A stretch of 64,000 bases of DNA, from NCBI GenBank assembly GCA_013399015.1, contig VWZX01004907.1, positions 62,001 through 126,000 of the forward strand. The letters run 5' to 3'. The stretch's first letter is position 1. Each line of letters opens with the position of its first letter. The position numbers and the translations under genes were made by a program. Origin of the DNA: Galbula dea (taxonomy: Eukaryota > Chordata > Aves > Piciformes > Galbulidae). Of the stretch, positions 50,701 to 57,985 are shown piece after piece. The notes under the pieces were generated by a model. The model was not told the origin of the DNA. It saw only the letters and a list, made by a program, of their open reading frames with translations, and did not search any database.

Positions 50701-50952
50701 TGAAACAAGCCTCAAATTACTTCTTGCAGTATAGCTTAGTAGTTCATACATGCACACACCAACACTTAACATATTCCACTGGTGTCTACATACCCCCGTC
50801 TGTCCATCTGAGCATGCAGATTTCTACTGGACAAAGGAAACAGAAATCATCCTTATGAGATGGAAGCTTACCTGGAGGGTCCTGCCAAGGTGACAGTGGC
50901 ATAGGGATCACATTGGCCATTCACAATAGGCAGCCCTTGGCACTCTAAAACT
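17675..50952 (-). CDS. RASA3: RASA3, 19 of about 24 coding exons (3' part of gene)
   Basis: RASA3 encodes a GTPase-activating protein that stimulates GTP hydrolysis by Ras and Rap1. It sits at the plasma membrane through a PH domain that binds Ins(1,3,4,5)P4 and PI(4,5)P2 or PIP3 (family knowledge). Nineteen exons read on the minus strand join in phase to 686 residues, about 151-836 of the full protein. Domain order is second C2, RasGAP, PH, Btk zinc motif, short tail. Every internal junction is GT-AG and keeps frame, with no stop or frameshift, so the gene looks functional. Length and near-identity to the vertebrate family separate it from its paralogue RASA2, and the C terminus ending in AHSI agrees with RASA3. 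The first exons, first C2 domain and promoter are outside the window. In human the gene lies at 13q34 between GAS6 and CDC16; neither neighbour is seen here. Confidence 0.96.
17900..18685 (+). mobile_element. CR1 LINE, 5'-truncated, with 195-codon open reverse-transcriptase fragment
   Basis: This non-LTR retrotransposon is antisense to RASA3 inside its last intron. The 3' end has the avian CR1 hallmarks, GGTCCCTTCCAACTCTGACA and the octamer-like tail ATTCTATGATTCT. An open frame at 18012-18599 encodes the C-terminal part of CR1 ORF2 (motifs GVLVDEKLSMS, LLRPHLEYCIQFW, VQRRARRMIRGLEHL, SLEAFKTRLDGALGNLI) and ends at its natural stop. Polymerase-domain catalytic residues lie upstream of the truncation. 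The intact frame suggests a fairly young insertion. Confidence 0.93.
18982..19165 (-). CDS. RASA3: RASA3 exon, C-terminal region (residues 752-811)
   Basis: The exon is 184 nt and encodes ACGSKSVYDGPEEEEYS through KKTKYGS, with split codons at both ends. It lies C-terminal to the Btk motif in a charged, probably helical segment with no named domain. The acceptor ccctag and donor GTGAGT are both good. The next intron upstream (19166-21045, 1.9 kb) holds a short CR1 fragment and otherwise nothing recognised. Confidence 0.96.
19863..20017 (+). mobile_element. CR1 LINE 3' fragment
   Basis: This CR1 end of about 155 bp is antisense to RASA3 in the 1.9 kb intron at 19166-21045. It shows GAGAGGTTGTGGAGTCTTCT, GGGTTGGACTAGATGATCTC and AGGTCCCTTCCAAGCCCTAA. 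The octamer tail is lost or diverged. Confidence 0.88.
21046..21149 (-). CDS. RASA3: RASA3 exon after Btk motif (residues 717-750)
   Basis: The exon is 104 nt and encodes [20 protein letters not shown], then a segment ending YMPKLEKMQ. Split Gly and Glu codons join it to its neighbours, and the donor is AAG|GTGAGG. It follows the zinc-binding cysteines and begins the C-terminal extension. The Pro in YMPKLE stands where I recall Ser or Gly in mammals. The flanking intron at 21150-21779 (630 bp) shows nothing further. Confidence 0.95.
21780..21991 (-). CDS. RASA3: RASA3 exon, end of PH domain and Btk zinc motif (residues 646-715)
   Basis: The exon is 212 nt, beginning MFQVIQPERRVLYIQ. The first part finishes the PH domain, with the Trp of the C-terminal helix in AKDWIDILTKV. 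It then gives the Btk-type zinc motif: His689, Cys700-Cys701 and Cys711 (spacing H-x10-CC-x9-C), within YHPSAYLNGHWLCC and PGC. All four zinc ligands are present. The acceptor is tttgcag and the donor GG|GTAAGG. Confidence 0.97.
21992..25500 (-). other. RASA3: RASA3 intron, 3.5 kb
   Basis: Intron within the PH domain. Apart from the A/C-rich tract at 22996-23118 and a T-rich run near 24820-24840, nothing is recognised. No CR1 copy. Confidence 0.85.
22996..23118 (+). repeat. A/C-rich low-complexity tract
   Basis: Runs of A separated by C clusters (for example CCCAAAAAACCCCAAAACCA) in the 3.5 kb RASA3 intron at 21992-25500. Open frames here on both strands are compositional artefacts. Confidence 0.85.
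25501..25583 (-). CDS. RASA3: RASA3 exon, PH domain middle (residues 619-645)
   Basis: The exon is 83 nt and encodes DHPLCSIPIENILAVERLEE, then ESFKMKN, the central strands of the PH domain. The phase fits the exons on both sides (split Gly codon upstream, clean AAT|GTAAGT donor). The intron at 25584-26525 (942 bp) upstream shows nothing recognised. Confidence 0.95.
26526..26632 (-). CDS. RASA3: RASA3 exon, PH domain start with phosphoinositide-binding basics (residues 583-617)
   Basis: The exon is 107 nt, opening [20 protein letters not shown] and going on to WFRLTNHEFTYQKSK. This is the first pair of PH strands and their loop. The cluster of Lys and Arg fits the known high-affinity binding of Ins(1,3,4,5)P4 and membrane phosphoinositides by this family. 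The acceptor is taccag and the donor AAAG|GTAACA. Confidence 0.97.
26633..30408 (-). other. RASA3: RASA3 intron, 3.8 kb
   Basis: Intron at the RasGAP-PH boundary. A short ATGCAT/ACAC-rich patch lies near 26690-26760. A 132-codon plus-strand frame (27392-27790) has no recognised motif and is taken as chance. Confidence 0.85.
30409..30482 (-). CDS. RASA3: RASA3 exon, RasGAP-PH linker (residues 558-581)
   Basis: The exon is 74 nt and encodes FLDLISSSGRKDHKSIEQ then PILLKEG. Two AG acceptors lie 7 nt apart. The upstream one (cttttag, exon from 30482) is chosen because it supplies the Phe-Leu codons and restores the family sequence VKNFLDLIS. The donor is GG|GTAAGC. Confidence 0.95.
31030..31107 (-). 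CDS. RASA3: RASA3 exon, end of RasGAP domain (residues 532-557)
   Basis: The exon is 78 nt, phase 0 at both ends, encoding ASFKESYMATFYDYFNEQKY and ADAVKN. This is the C-terminal helical part of the RasGAP fold. The acceptor gtttcag and donor AAT|GTAAGT are strong. The flanking introns are 547 bp (30483-31029) and 943 bp (31108-32050), with nothing recognised. Confidence 0.96.
32051..32128 (-). CDS. RASA3: RASA3 exon, RasGAP domain (residues 506-531)
   Basis: The exon is 78 nt, phase 0, encoding DPQTSRTLTLISKTIQTLGS then LSKSKS. The segment is typical of the GAP1 family, just after the conserved LTPHH stretch. The acceptor is tcctag and the donor TCT|GTAAGT. The upstream intron at 32129-32746 (618 bp) shows nothing recognised. 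Confidence 0.96.
32747..32853 (-). CDS. RASA3: RASA3 exon, RasGAP signature FLRFFAPAI (residues 471-505)
   Basis: The exon is 107 nt and includes [20 protein letters not shown] followed by SPNLFQLTPHHP. FLRF-x-x-PA is the RasGAP signature that stabilises the arginine-finger loop, and Arg486 of this motif is intact. The exon begins GDLDV where I recall a DDPDV-like sequence in mammals, a mild local change. The donor is CCA|GTAAGT. The upstream intron at 32854-33975 (1.1 kb) shows nothing recognised. Confidence 0.97.
33976..34099 (-). CDS. RASA3: RASA3 exon, RasGAP domain (residues 429-469)
   Basis: The exon is 124 nt, beginning ENLRQYVDRVF and containing SGVSCPTVMCDIFFSLRES then AAKRFQ. It is a helical RasGAP core segment in which the Cys-Pro-x-Val-Met-Cys stretch is characteristic of the GAP1 group. 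The acceptor is tttcag and the donor CAAG|GTGAGT. The 1.6 kb intron upstream (34100-35699) contains a sense-oriented CR1. Confidence 0.96.
34568..35491 (-). mobile_element. CR1 LINE, 5'-truncated, in sense orientation in RASA3 intron
   Basis: The copy is about 920 bp on the same strand as RASA3, in the 1.6 kb intron at 34100-35699. The left edge reads CCATAGAATGGCCCAGGTTG, the antisense of a CR1 3' tail. The minus-strand frame at 35095-35418 shows CR1 ORF2 sequence (MIDTPEGKDAIQRDLGKLGE, NQMKFNKSKCKVLHLG, SRQCALAAQKANHVLGC) and a second frame at 34772-34990 continues it (MIRGLENLPCEDRLKELGL). The break between them marks an inactive copy. Confidence 0.92.
35700..35774 (-). CDS. RASA3: RASA3 exon, RasGAP domain (residues 404-428)
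   Basis: The exon is 75 nt, phase 0, encoding ICQVHKSCEIDPVKLKDGEN then LENNR. The last codon is AGG (Arg), where I recall Met in mammals. It is followed by the only usable donor, GTATGC, which is weaker than the others in this gene. The acceptor has a long T tract. The upstream intron at 35775-36640 (866 bp) is AT-rich with nothing recognised. Confidence 0.93.
36641..36755 (-). CDS. RASA3: RASA3 exon with catalytic arginine finger (residues 366-403)
   Basis: The exon is 115 nt and includes DPNTIFRGNSLTSKCIDETM, then KLAGMHYLQVTLKPIIDE. The Arg in FRGNSL is the arginine finger that reaches into the Ras active site. Its codon AGA is at 36734-36736 and corresponds to human Arg371 (372 here by my count). 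Catalytic competence is therefore expected. The acceptor is ttccag and the donor GAG|GTAAGA. Confidence 0.97.
37920..38024 (+). repeat. Two-copy imperfect tandem duplication, about 50 bp
   Basis: Copy one begins ACCTCCCTAACAGGAAGGGC and copy two ACCTACCTAACAGAGAGGAA. Both then run through AACACT and CCTCAGACAC to an A-rich end. The pair lies in the 2.0 kb RASA3 intron at 36756-38737. No other structure is seen there. Confidence 0.75.
38738..38886 (-). CDS. RASA3: RASA3 exon, RasGAP domain start (residues 316-364)
   Basis: The exon is 149 nt, beginning [20 protein letters not shown] and continuing with AIPLVRLFLHYGRIVPFISA, then IANAEVKRT. These are the first helices of the RasGAP domain. The split Gln codon CA|A joins the arginine-finger exon. 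The acceptor is gttcag and the donor CA|GTAAGT. The intron at 36756-38737 (2.0 kb) holds a small tandem duplication. The intron upstream at 38887-39704 (818 bp) has a T/G-rich tract at about 39313-39357. Confidence 0.96.
39705..39861 (-). CDS. RASA3: RASA3 exon, C2B-RasGAP linker (residues 264-315)
   Basis: The exon is 157 nt, beginning YFLQPRDNGNKSLKPDDLGS, then [20 protein letters not shown] and LRDLLLKSADVE. It covers the last C2B strand (LGSLRLNVVY) and the lead into the GAP domain. The split Trp codon (TG|G) joins the previous exon. The acceptor is tatcag and the donor GAG|GTAATT. Confidence 0.96.
40370..40474 (-). CDS. RASA3: RASA3 exon, second C2 domain (residues 229-262)
   Basis: The exon is 105 nt and encodes [20 protein letters not shown] then LPLKFLRQSSSYEA. 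The V-D-L-W and D-E-F-L-G-E stretches are typical late C2 strands. The donor TG|GTATTT is weak, but the split Trp codon confirms it. The downstream intron at 39862-40369 is 508 bp with nothing recognised. Confidence 0.95.
41284..41284. other. Ambiguous base (N)
   Basis: A single N in CCCNACAAAT, inside the 3.2 kb RASA3 intron at 40475-43710. It does not affect coding sequence. Confidence 0.99.
41955..42014 (+). repeat. Two-copy short direct repeat
   Basis: TTGTAAGCCTTCTCAC occurs twice, 34 bp apart, separated by CTTCTCACC-type sequence. A minor intronic tandem duplication. Confidence 0.7.
43711..43790 (-). CDS. RASA3: RASA3 exon, second C2 domain (residues 202-227)
   Basis: The exon is 80 nt and encodes VTRPSSYNKKSHFDIEDVDE then VDKMEI. 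The acidic stretch IEDVDEVD appears one residue longer than I recall for human RASA3, which would account for the one-residue offset of the arginine finger. The acceptor is tattag and the donor AG|GTAATA. Confidence 0.95.
43791..48095 (-). other. RASA3: RASA3 intron, 4.3 kb
   Basis: Intron within the second C2 domain. No CR1, RNA gene or other structure recognised; a T-rich patch lies near 47780-47810. Confidence 0.85.
48096..48168 (-). CDS. RASA3: RASA3 exon, second C2 domain, lysine-rich strand (residues 178-201)
   Basis: The exon is 73 nt and encodes SEAKKTKVKKKTNNPQFDEV then FYFE. This is the classic C2 pattern K-T-x-NP-x-FDE-x-F. The Lys run is typical of a basic C2 surface. The acceptor is attcag and the donor GAG|GTTAGT. 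Confidence 0.96.
48169..50871 (-). other. RASA3: RASA3 intron, 2.7 kb
   Basis: Intron within the second C2 domain. A C-rich run lies at 49785-49800. Nothing else recognised. Confidence 0.85.
50872..50952 (-). CDS. RASA3: RASA3 exon, second C2 domain start (residues 151-176)
   Basis: The exon is 81 nt and encodes VLECQGLPIVNGQCDPYATV then TLAGPS, the C2 segment with the D-P-Y motif. It is the most N-terminal RASA3 exon I can find. By human exon count (24) it would be exon 6. The acceptor is ttctag and the donor AG|GTAAGC. A search of 50953-64000 for the preceding exon (expected to end near CHKLATR) found nothing. Confidence 0.96.
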
Positions 50953-52372
50953 CTAGAATAAAGCAGACAATGCAGACAAACAAATCAATGAAATGGGAAG
51001 AGACTAGAGTAAAAATAGAAGCAATGCATTTTCATTCTGTTTCCTTTCCACAATGCTTGGCACTAGAGAATTGAAAAGTCACTAAGCACAAGGTTTTCAT
51101 TTTATACCTACACTTGAAAACACATTTTGGTTTTAAACACTAATGGGGTCAAAAATACTGTTGAATTACAGAGAAAGCTTAAAGGATTCTTATGATGCAA
51201 GTCCAACAACTTAAGGTTCATGAAATAAGAGCCTGCTGTCAAGATGGGAGCTGTCAGCACTTGAAAGTTTTCTGACAACTTATTGACAAAAGAAAATAAC
51301 AAGAAAAAACCCTGCCCTCAACCCAGAATTTACTTCTGTAACAAAAGATTAAAAACCCACAGACAGACAGATGCCAGCAGGAGCCAAGTAATTTCTCAGA
51401 ATCACATTCCCAAAGGCCTCAGAGCTTCTGACAAAATTTGGAATGGGCTTATTTGGAAAGGTGAGCTAACTGGAGAGCAGAAGACAGCATCACACAGCTG
51501 TCCTTCTCCACCAAAAGGTGTTAAACAGCAGAAGTGAAGAAACACATTCAACAGCTCTGCCCTCAAGAAGTCAAGAGAGATACTAAAGGGAGAAAATGGA
51601 ACAAATTGGATTTTGCTGCAAGCCATGGTGAGAAATTTGCACTTTTGCTCTCTCATTTCAACATCTCTTTGGAAAAGAAAAAAGAAAAACCAACACAATT
51701 CCCCAAACAGTGAAAGAAATGTTTCCCATTTCAGAAGTTAAAGGAGCACCAAACGGAAACAAAGGCAGACAAGGCAGCTGCCAGGCCTCTCCTTCCTGAA
51801 GCAAGCAAGCTCTGCTTCCACCAGATAAGCCTCTGGGGCTGATGTATTTACACAACTACAAGGGGAAAATTTGGGTGAAGAACTCTGAAGCTCTTTGGGC
51901 AGGTGAGTAGTACTGTGCTTTCAGTGTGAAATACCTCACAAACTTGTAGGTGTTACAAAAGCAGCAAGAAAAGCAATACCCATTGCACTGCTTTCAGTCC
52001 CAGCTACTTTGATGCAACAGGAAAGTAAATTAAAAAAATCAATAGAGGAAACAAAAAATCACTAACAGATAGTGCTCCACAGCTTGATCCTCAAAGCAAG
52101 TTATTTGCTAACACATGATGTGGACTTCAAATACAGTTTAAATACAGGCTTTGCATAAACAGAGGGAAAAATGACTGGTTTGCACCAAAACCAGAATTAT
52201 TGTTGTACCAGTGAAGGTATAATCTAGATCCAGTCCTATAGGTCCATGAAGACTGAAGATCACCCCAAGGGGACACACAGAGGCACATTCATAGCTGGAT
52301 TCTCACACCCATGACCTCCCATGAGAAAGGCTAAGCAATTTGCCCAATACAGAGAGCCTCAATAATGCACTA

Positions 52373-53235
52373 ATGAGTGGTGCCTCCCAGGGCTCTGCTC
52401 TTCAACACCTCCATCAATGCCATAGTGCAGTGAGTGCACCCTCAGCAAGTTTGCAGCTGACATGAGGTTGAGTGAAGTTCAGTTAAGTCCAAGTGCAAGG
52501 TCCTGCCCCTGCATCAAAGCAATCCCAGGCACAAGTACAGATTCTGAGAACAACTCATTGAGAGCAGCCCTGTGCAGAAGGATTTGGGGGTTTTGGTGGA
52601 TGAAAATGTGGACATGAACCACCAGTGTGCACTTGCTACCCACAAAGCCAACCATAGCCTGAGCTGCATCATAAGAGGTGTGGCCAGCAGGTCAAGGGAG
52701 GTGGCACTGCCCTTCTGTTTTGCCCTCATAAGGCCCTATAGCACGCAGGTCTGGGGCCCTCAGTACAAGAAAGATGTGAACCTGCTGGAGCAGGTCCAAA
52801 GGAGGGCCACAAAGCTGATCAGAGGGCTGGAGCACCTCCCCTATGAAGACAGGCTGAGAAAAATGTGGTTGTTAAGCCTGGAGAAGGCTTCAGGGAGACC
52901 TTATTGTGGCCTTTCAATACTTAATGGGAGTTTATGACAAAGGGGGAGAGAAACTTCCTGCACAGGCAGATAGTGATAGGACAAGGGGGAATGGTTTTAA
53001 GCTGAAAGAGAAATTTAGATTAGATCTCAGGGAGAAATTCTTTACTTGGAGGGGAGTGAGGCATTGGAACAGGCTACCTGGAAAAGTTGTGGGTGCTCCA
53101 TCCCTGGCAGTGCTCAAGGCCAGGTTGGATGAGGCCCTGGGCAACCTGGTCTGGTGGGTAGCATCCCTGCCCAGAGCAGGGGGCTGGAACTAGGTGCTTT
53201 TTAAGGTCCCTTCCAACCCAGGCCATTCTATGATG
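52373..53235 (+). mobile_element. CR1 LINE, 5'-truncated and frameshifted
   Basis: The copy is about 860 bp, antisense to RASA3 in its large 5' intron. It shows CR1 ORF2 C-terminal sequence in two frames: 52572-52937 (GVLVDENVDMN, EQVQRRATKLIRGLEHLPYE) and 52906-53193 (GVRHWNRLPGKVVGAPSLAV). A frameshift lies near 52906-52937. It ends GGTCCCTTCCAACCCAGGCC then ATTCTATGAT. Older than the copy at 17.9 kb, judging by its breaks. Confidence 0.92.
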
Positions 53236-54867
53236 ACTCTTCTTACTGCTGGTTCCCTAACACTAGTGCAAAAGAGAACTGTGTTCTGTATTCTGGATAC
53301 TTGAGTGCAATCACAGATCAAAACCATAGAGAAGGTCAGGAAAAACTTGCATTGCACAGGCAATATACTGCTTTTATTTCTGGACTTCTACAATTTCACT
53401 ACCAAGCTTAGCTTCCACATGACTGAGAAGCCACCTAGCTGCCTCATTTAGCAGGTACTTTGACATTGCAGTGTACCACCCTGCAAACAGCAACATTCAA
53501 GCCACAAATTCTCACTCAGCACCACCTGAAAATGCAAGGTGCAAGCTCCAGCAACCTTCAACACCAAGCTACACACAGCATGTGTGATTTTGTTGTCTAA
53601 ATACAAGCATCTAGTGCCATTTGAGATGACTAAAGAGTTTTTTCCTCCCAGTCCCTTGCTGCTGCTCCAGACAGGCAGGAGGTACCCAGGGAACACTTCT
53701 TTTTGACAGCTCCATGCCTCTCAGAGGTTTCATAAAGACTAGATGCCCATTTTCAAGCAGCCAAGTCCTACTCCAAATTCACCCAGCCCACCTTAGAGAG
53801 AAGGAGCAGAGGCTTTTTTTTGCATGTGTCTTAACACAAGTATTCAAAATGGGAAGGAAAATGCTACTTTTCACATTTAAAAAGGGCAGATGTGAATTCA
53901 AAGAGCACTTATGGCGAACTTTTCATTGCAGCCTTCTGGAAGAGTGGCTAGAAGTGCAGGAGTTAAAATCCAGCAGAAAGCCTTTCCAAAGAGGCAGGTC
54001 CAGCTTGGTTTGCTTATGAGTAAGGGACAGATCACTTCCCTTCTCGTGGTCTTCACACCAATATGACCACATCTACAGCAAAAGCCCTTTGTCAGTCAGC
54101 TACAGCATGACTGCTGGTAGTTCTTCAAGGATAGCAGTTGTGGCCTGAACACATTCCTGTTGGAAGAGAGCAAATCAAGTGGCAAATTCCCCACTCCTTC
54201 CCCTGCTTCCTTAAGGCAGCCTGTAAGTTCCTTCAAATGAAAGAGTAACTCAGTGGCTTCATTGCAGTCAGCCAATTTTCTGCTCTTGATGAATGCTTCC
54301 TAAGCCAGCTCTCATCCATACAGGAAGAAGTAGATGAAATTTAAACAGAGAGAAAGCATGTTCAGAAAGAGTATGAGTCCTGTTTTAATGGAAGCAGTCC
54401 TTTCAAGAATATGCAGACAACAAAAGGGACCCCAGAGAGCACAATCTACACTGGAGGATGTGCAGAGTGTATAGATCACTGCACAGTAAAAATCACAGAT
54501 GAATTTGAATGATGGAAAGTGTGAAGTTATCCACATAAAACATAGACATACTCAAACTCTACACATATACCACCTTTTCTAACACTGTGTGTCTTGTGGC
54601 CAGCCCTCTGCCACCACCACATCAGCAATGGCTAACAAAACAATCAGTATCCTTAGCTGGCTGCAGAGAACACAGAGCCACAGAAACCATGGGCCACTTG
54701 CATCTCAAACTCTGCATGCTCTACATAACATATGAAGAGCAACAGGATGACTTCTGTTGGCCTGTGGCTCTCCCAGGTTTGCAGTCTCCAGCTCAGCACA
54801 CAGGTGTTACTCATTCATCAGCAGCTTACAGAGTCATGAATGGTGGGAAGAACACTTCCTCCCTAAA

Positions 54868-55035
54868 ACAAGAATGAAGGGGCACATAATGAAATTACCA
54901 GACAGCAGGTTTAAAGTAAACAAAAGGAAGTCCTTTTTCCACACAATGTGTAATGGAATTGCAAAACTTATCACTATGGGATGTTGTGGAGGCCAAAAGA
55001 GTTCCTGGATTCAAACCAGGACTACAGGAACTCAT
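54868..55035 (+). mobile_element. Ancient CR1/L3-like LINE fragment (probable)
   Basis: A forward frame reads RFKVNKRKSFFHTMCNGIAK, and further on the DNA contains GTTGTGGAGGCCAAAAGAG and TCCTGGATTCAAA. This is the pattern of old CR1/L3 ORF2 C termini (K-x-FF...W...LP...VVEA...FK). It is much more diverged than the other CR1 copies here. Upstream sequence from about 54480 (GATGGAAAGTGTGAAGTTAT) may belong to the same copy. Confidence 0.5.
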
Positions 55036-57922
55036 GGAGTGTAGCTTGGTAGGCAGCTAGTAAAGCTGAATGATCCAGAAGCCTCCTCCAGCTTAGGAAA
55101 GCCCAAGCTGCTGCTTGAGAAGGGTGTAACACTGGAGCTATCACTACATATTTGAAGCATCACTCACCAGTAACTATTAGAGACAAGTAGGCTAGACTAG
55201 AGGGGTATTTAACACAGTAGGGTGATTTTGTTTTTAATGTTCTTTGGGGAAAACCAAACCAAACCCAAACAAAACAAAGTACCCAGATGTTCTTATACAG
55301 TCATGATGACTTAAGAGCAAGGCATTCCTTTGTCTGCAGTTGGAATCAGAAAAGGAAAAACAACCTTGAAAGAAACAAAATGTGAGAAAACAGGAAAGAG
55401 ACGCTGACATAAACAGTGTCCCAGTCCTTTCAGGTAATTTAAAAGCAGTTAGTGTTTAAGGGTGTTGGAGAAAGCAGGCAACAGCCTGAAGACTGAAGGA
55501 TCTTGAAGAAGGAAGGCTCTGTCTGAAGAAAGGCTCATTATGCTTCTTGTATCTTATTAAGTATTCTGGGGAGAGACAATAAAATTCAAGCAGGCACAGG
55601 TCTGGCCCACTTATGTTAGTGTACCCTCATTAGCTGCAGAAACCTGTAATCCTAGAGCTGCTTTCATGACAGCCACTTTCCTCAGTCACAGGAAAGTTGC
55701 TCCATAAATGAGTATTTCTCTTCTCTCAACCTAGCATCAAAACACTGGCTTTAACTGGCAAGCAGGAAAAGAGCTAGAACAAAATGACAGCTACTCAGAG
55801 ACCTGATAAAATGGAGCTTCAATTCTTGGGTAGCACATTATTAGGACAGAGAGTTTGTATCTGGATTAGAGAAAAAACATGTAAAAAGAATGTATAATAG
55901 AAGTGTAATGGGAGGGGTGTGAAGGGTACATTGGGAAGTGGTGAGTAAAGCCAGTAAAAATGAAATGCCTTTGCTTTAATTATCTGCAGAATTCATTTAA
56001 CATATGTGGACTAGTAAAAGGAAAAAAGCTTAGGCAATCAAGATCATCCAAGAATTACAAGTTAACTCATCAGGCCCCAGAGGAAAAATGTCTGGTGGCT
56101 GCTAGACTCTCTCCTACCCAACCAGTAATTTGTGATCATCAGTTGTCTCGAGCCCAGCTGGGGCAAGGGTGAGCCATCCCTCACAGCCAGTTTGGCTGGG
56201 CTGAGCTAAGGTTAGTGCTGGGTCAGATGGGAGAACTCTCAGTGCAGCTGCCTCACTAGATTTTCCTTGTGGTTTATAGAATTAACAGATTTCAAGGAAC
56301 AAGACATTTCAGTTTTCAATTTGGTTCCTGACCAAACCTTCACTAGAATAAATAAGCTATGGAAAATTCCCAGAGGGTGAAAAAAACCTCAACCCAAACA
56401 CACCATGAGTCTGCTCTCTTGCCTTTAAATTACATGATTACAGAAGTTGAGAGGTAGGCAGGGGGAGAAGGTTTGGAAAAAAATAAAGATTTTGTTTATA
56501 AAGACTTAAGCAGCTCACCTCTGTCTCTACAGGCACTGCCTCTGCTTCTAGACCTGCAGGCTGCAGTCTCAGACAGCTCCTACACAATCCCACTTAAACC
56601 CAGGCTTAAGAGAGGTGAGTACCATCAGGATGATTCAAGGCTGTGGGTGTTTCCACACCCTGTCCCTGGAATTCCAAAACTCACTTAAAAATGAAAGGCT
56701 TTCTCCTCAGTTCAGGATGCACATGTATCATTAGTATCCTTCTGCACCAGAATGGACAATCAATGCAAAACCAGAGAGACAAGAAACCAGAAGGGACATG
56801 GCTGCCTTGAAAACCTGGATCCATGTTTGCTGTTACTGAAGACTAAATCACTTCCAGTGTAGCCAGTCAGGCTCAGTTCTTCCCCCAGTTTCAAGATAGG
56901 GCTGGGAACAACACACTGCTCCCATCCTCTTTTCTCACATCACAGAAAAGAAATACATCTTTTTTTTTTCTACATAACCTTGTTTTCTATCACTGCACAG
57001 AATCCAGGTATTTTCACTGCTTTCACTTACCTACTGGGTTCCTGGATTCAGTCGTAACATATATCAGTAAACTTGCCAAACGTTATTCATCTTCTGTTTC
57101 CAGCCTCCACTTGTTCCACCTCTCATTTCTTTATCTCAAGGCTTTGCCCCATCTCATGTGCATATTTGTTGGCTGTACTCAGGTTCTTCTCTGTGTCATT
57201 TCCTCCTCCTTGCTTGCTCTGGTGATCTATGTATTACTTGAGCACTCAGTACTCTGTGTGGTAAGCCTGACCAGACACAAGTATCACCTTAAGAGCAAAC
57301 TTTGTGGCAGATCTGTCATCAGAACTGTCATCAAAATAATGCATTTTTTGCTTCTGCCAAGTACTTGTTTGCAAGGCACATTCCCCAGTGCTGGCTCTGT
57401 GTCTAACTCCCTCTGGGTAGCTCCTTCCCCCCCCCCTTTTTCTTCTACTGACTATAGGGTCATCTTGTAACATGTATCATCATCCTGAGTACCTTGCCTT
57501 CCATGGCTAAAGGAGCACCTCTGACCACTCTTGCCTTTGTGAATGGGCTTCTCAGGGCCCATCAGGTAATGCTCTTCATCTTTGTAGTCCAGCCTTTTCA
57601 TCTCCTCTGGCAGTAAAGAGGTGGTGTTGCCTTTCTCTTTGTCACATTCAGTTCATTCTTGAATGTCCTTTTCTTTCAGAGCAGCCTTGCATCACCACCT
57701 GAGCTCCTTACCCAGCCCTCAAAGTTCCTCTTACACCACAGGGTCATGCTGCATGACAGACTTCCACGTGCACCTTGGCCAACCTCCTATCTGTGCAGGC
57801 ACATCCTGGCAGCTGCTGTCAGAGCAGTGAACTGACTGCTGCCTTCTACATCCATTAGTAACAGTTCCCAGGCCTTCTTCCTCCTCCCTTGGTCTGCATG
57901 TGAACAGGACCTTGCTAAAGCA

Positions 57923-57985
57923 GTCACAGAATCACACAGAATCACAGAATCATTACGGTTGGAAAGGGGATTGCCTGGGTGTGTC
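57923..57985 (-). mobile_element. CR1 LINE tail fragment
   Basis: A very short antisense CR1 end: repeated CACAGAATCA units (the octamer tail) followed by CATTACGGTTGGAAAGGGGA. Only about 60 bp are recognisable. Confidence 0.75.

Noticed and set aside
57740..57790. A minus-strand KVHVE stretch as the missing RASA3 exon before residue 151
   Set aside because: Only five residues resemble the expected KVHLE segment. The frame hits a stop after a few codons and lacks the rest of the expected sequence and a donor.
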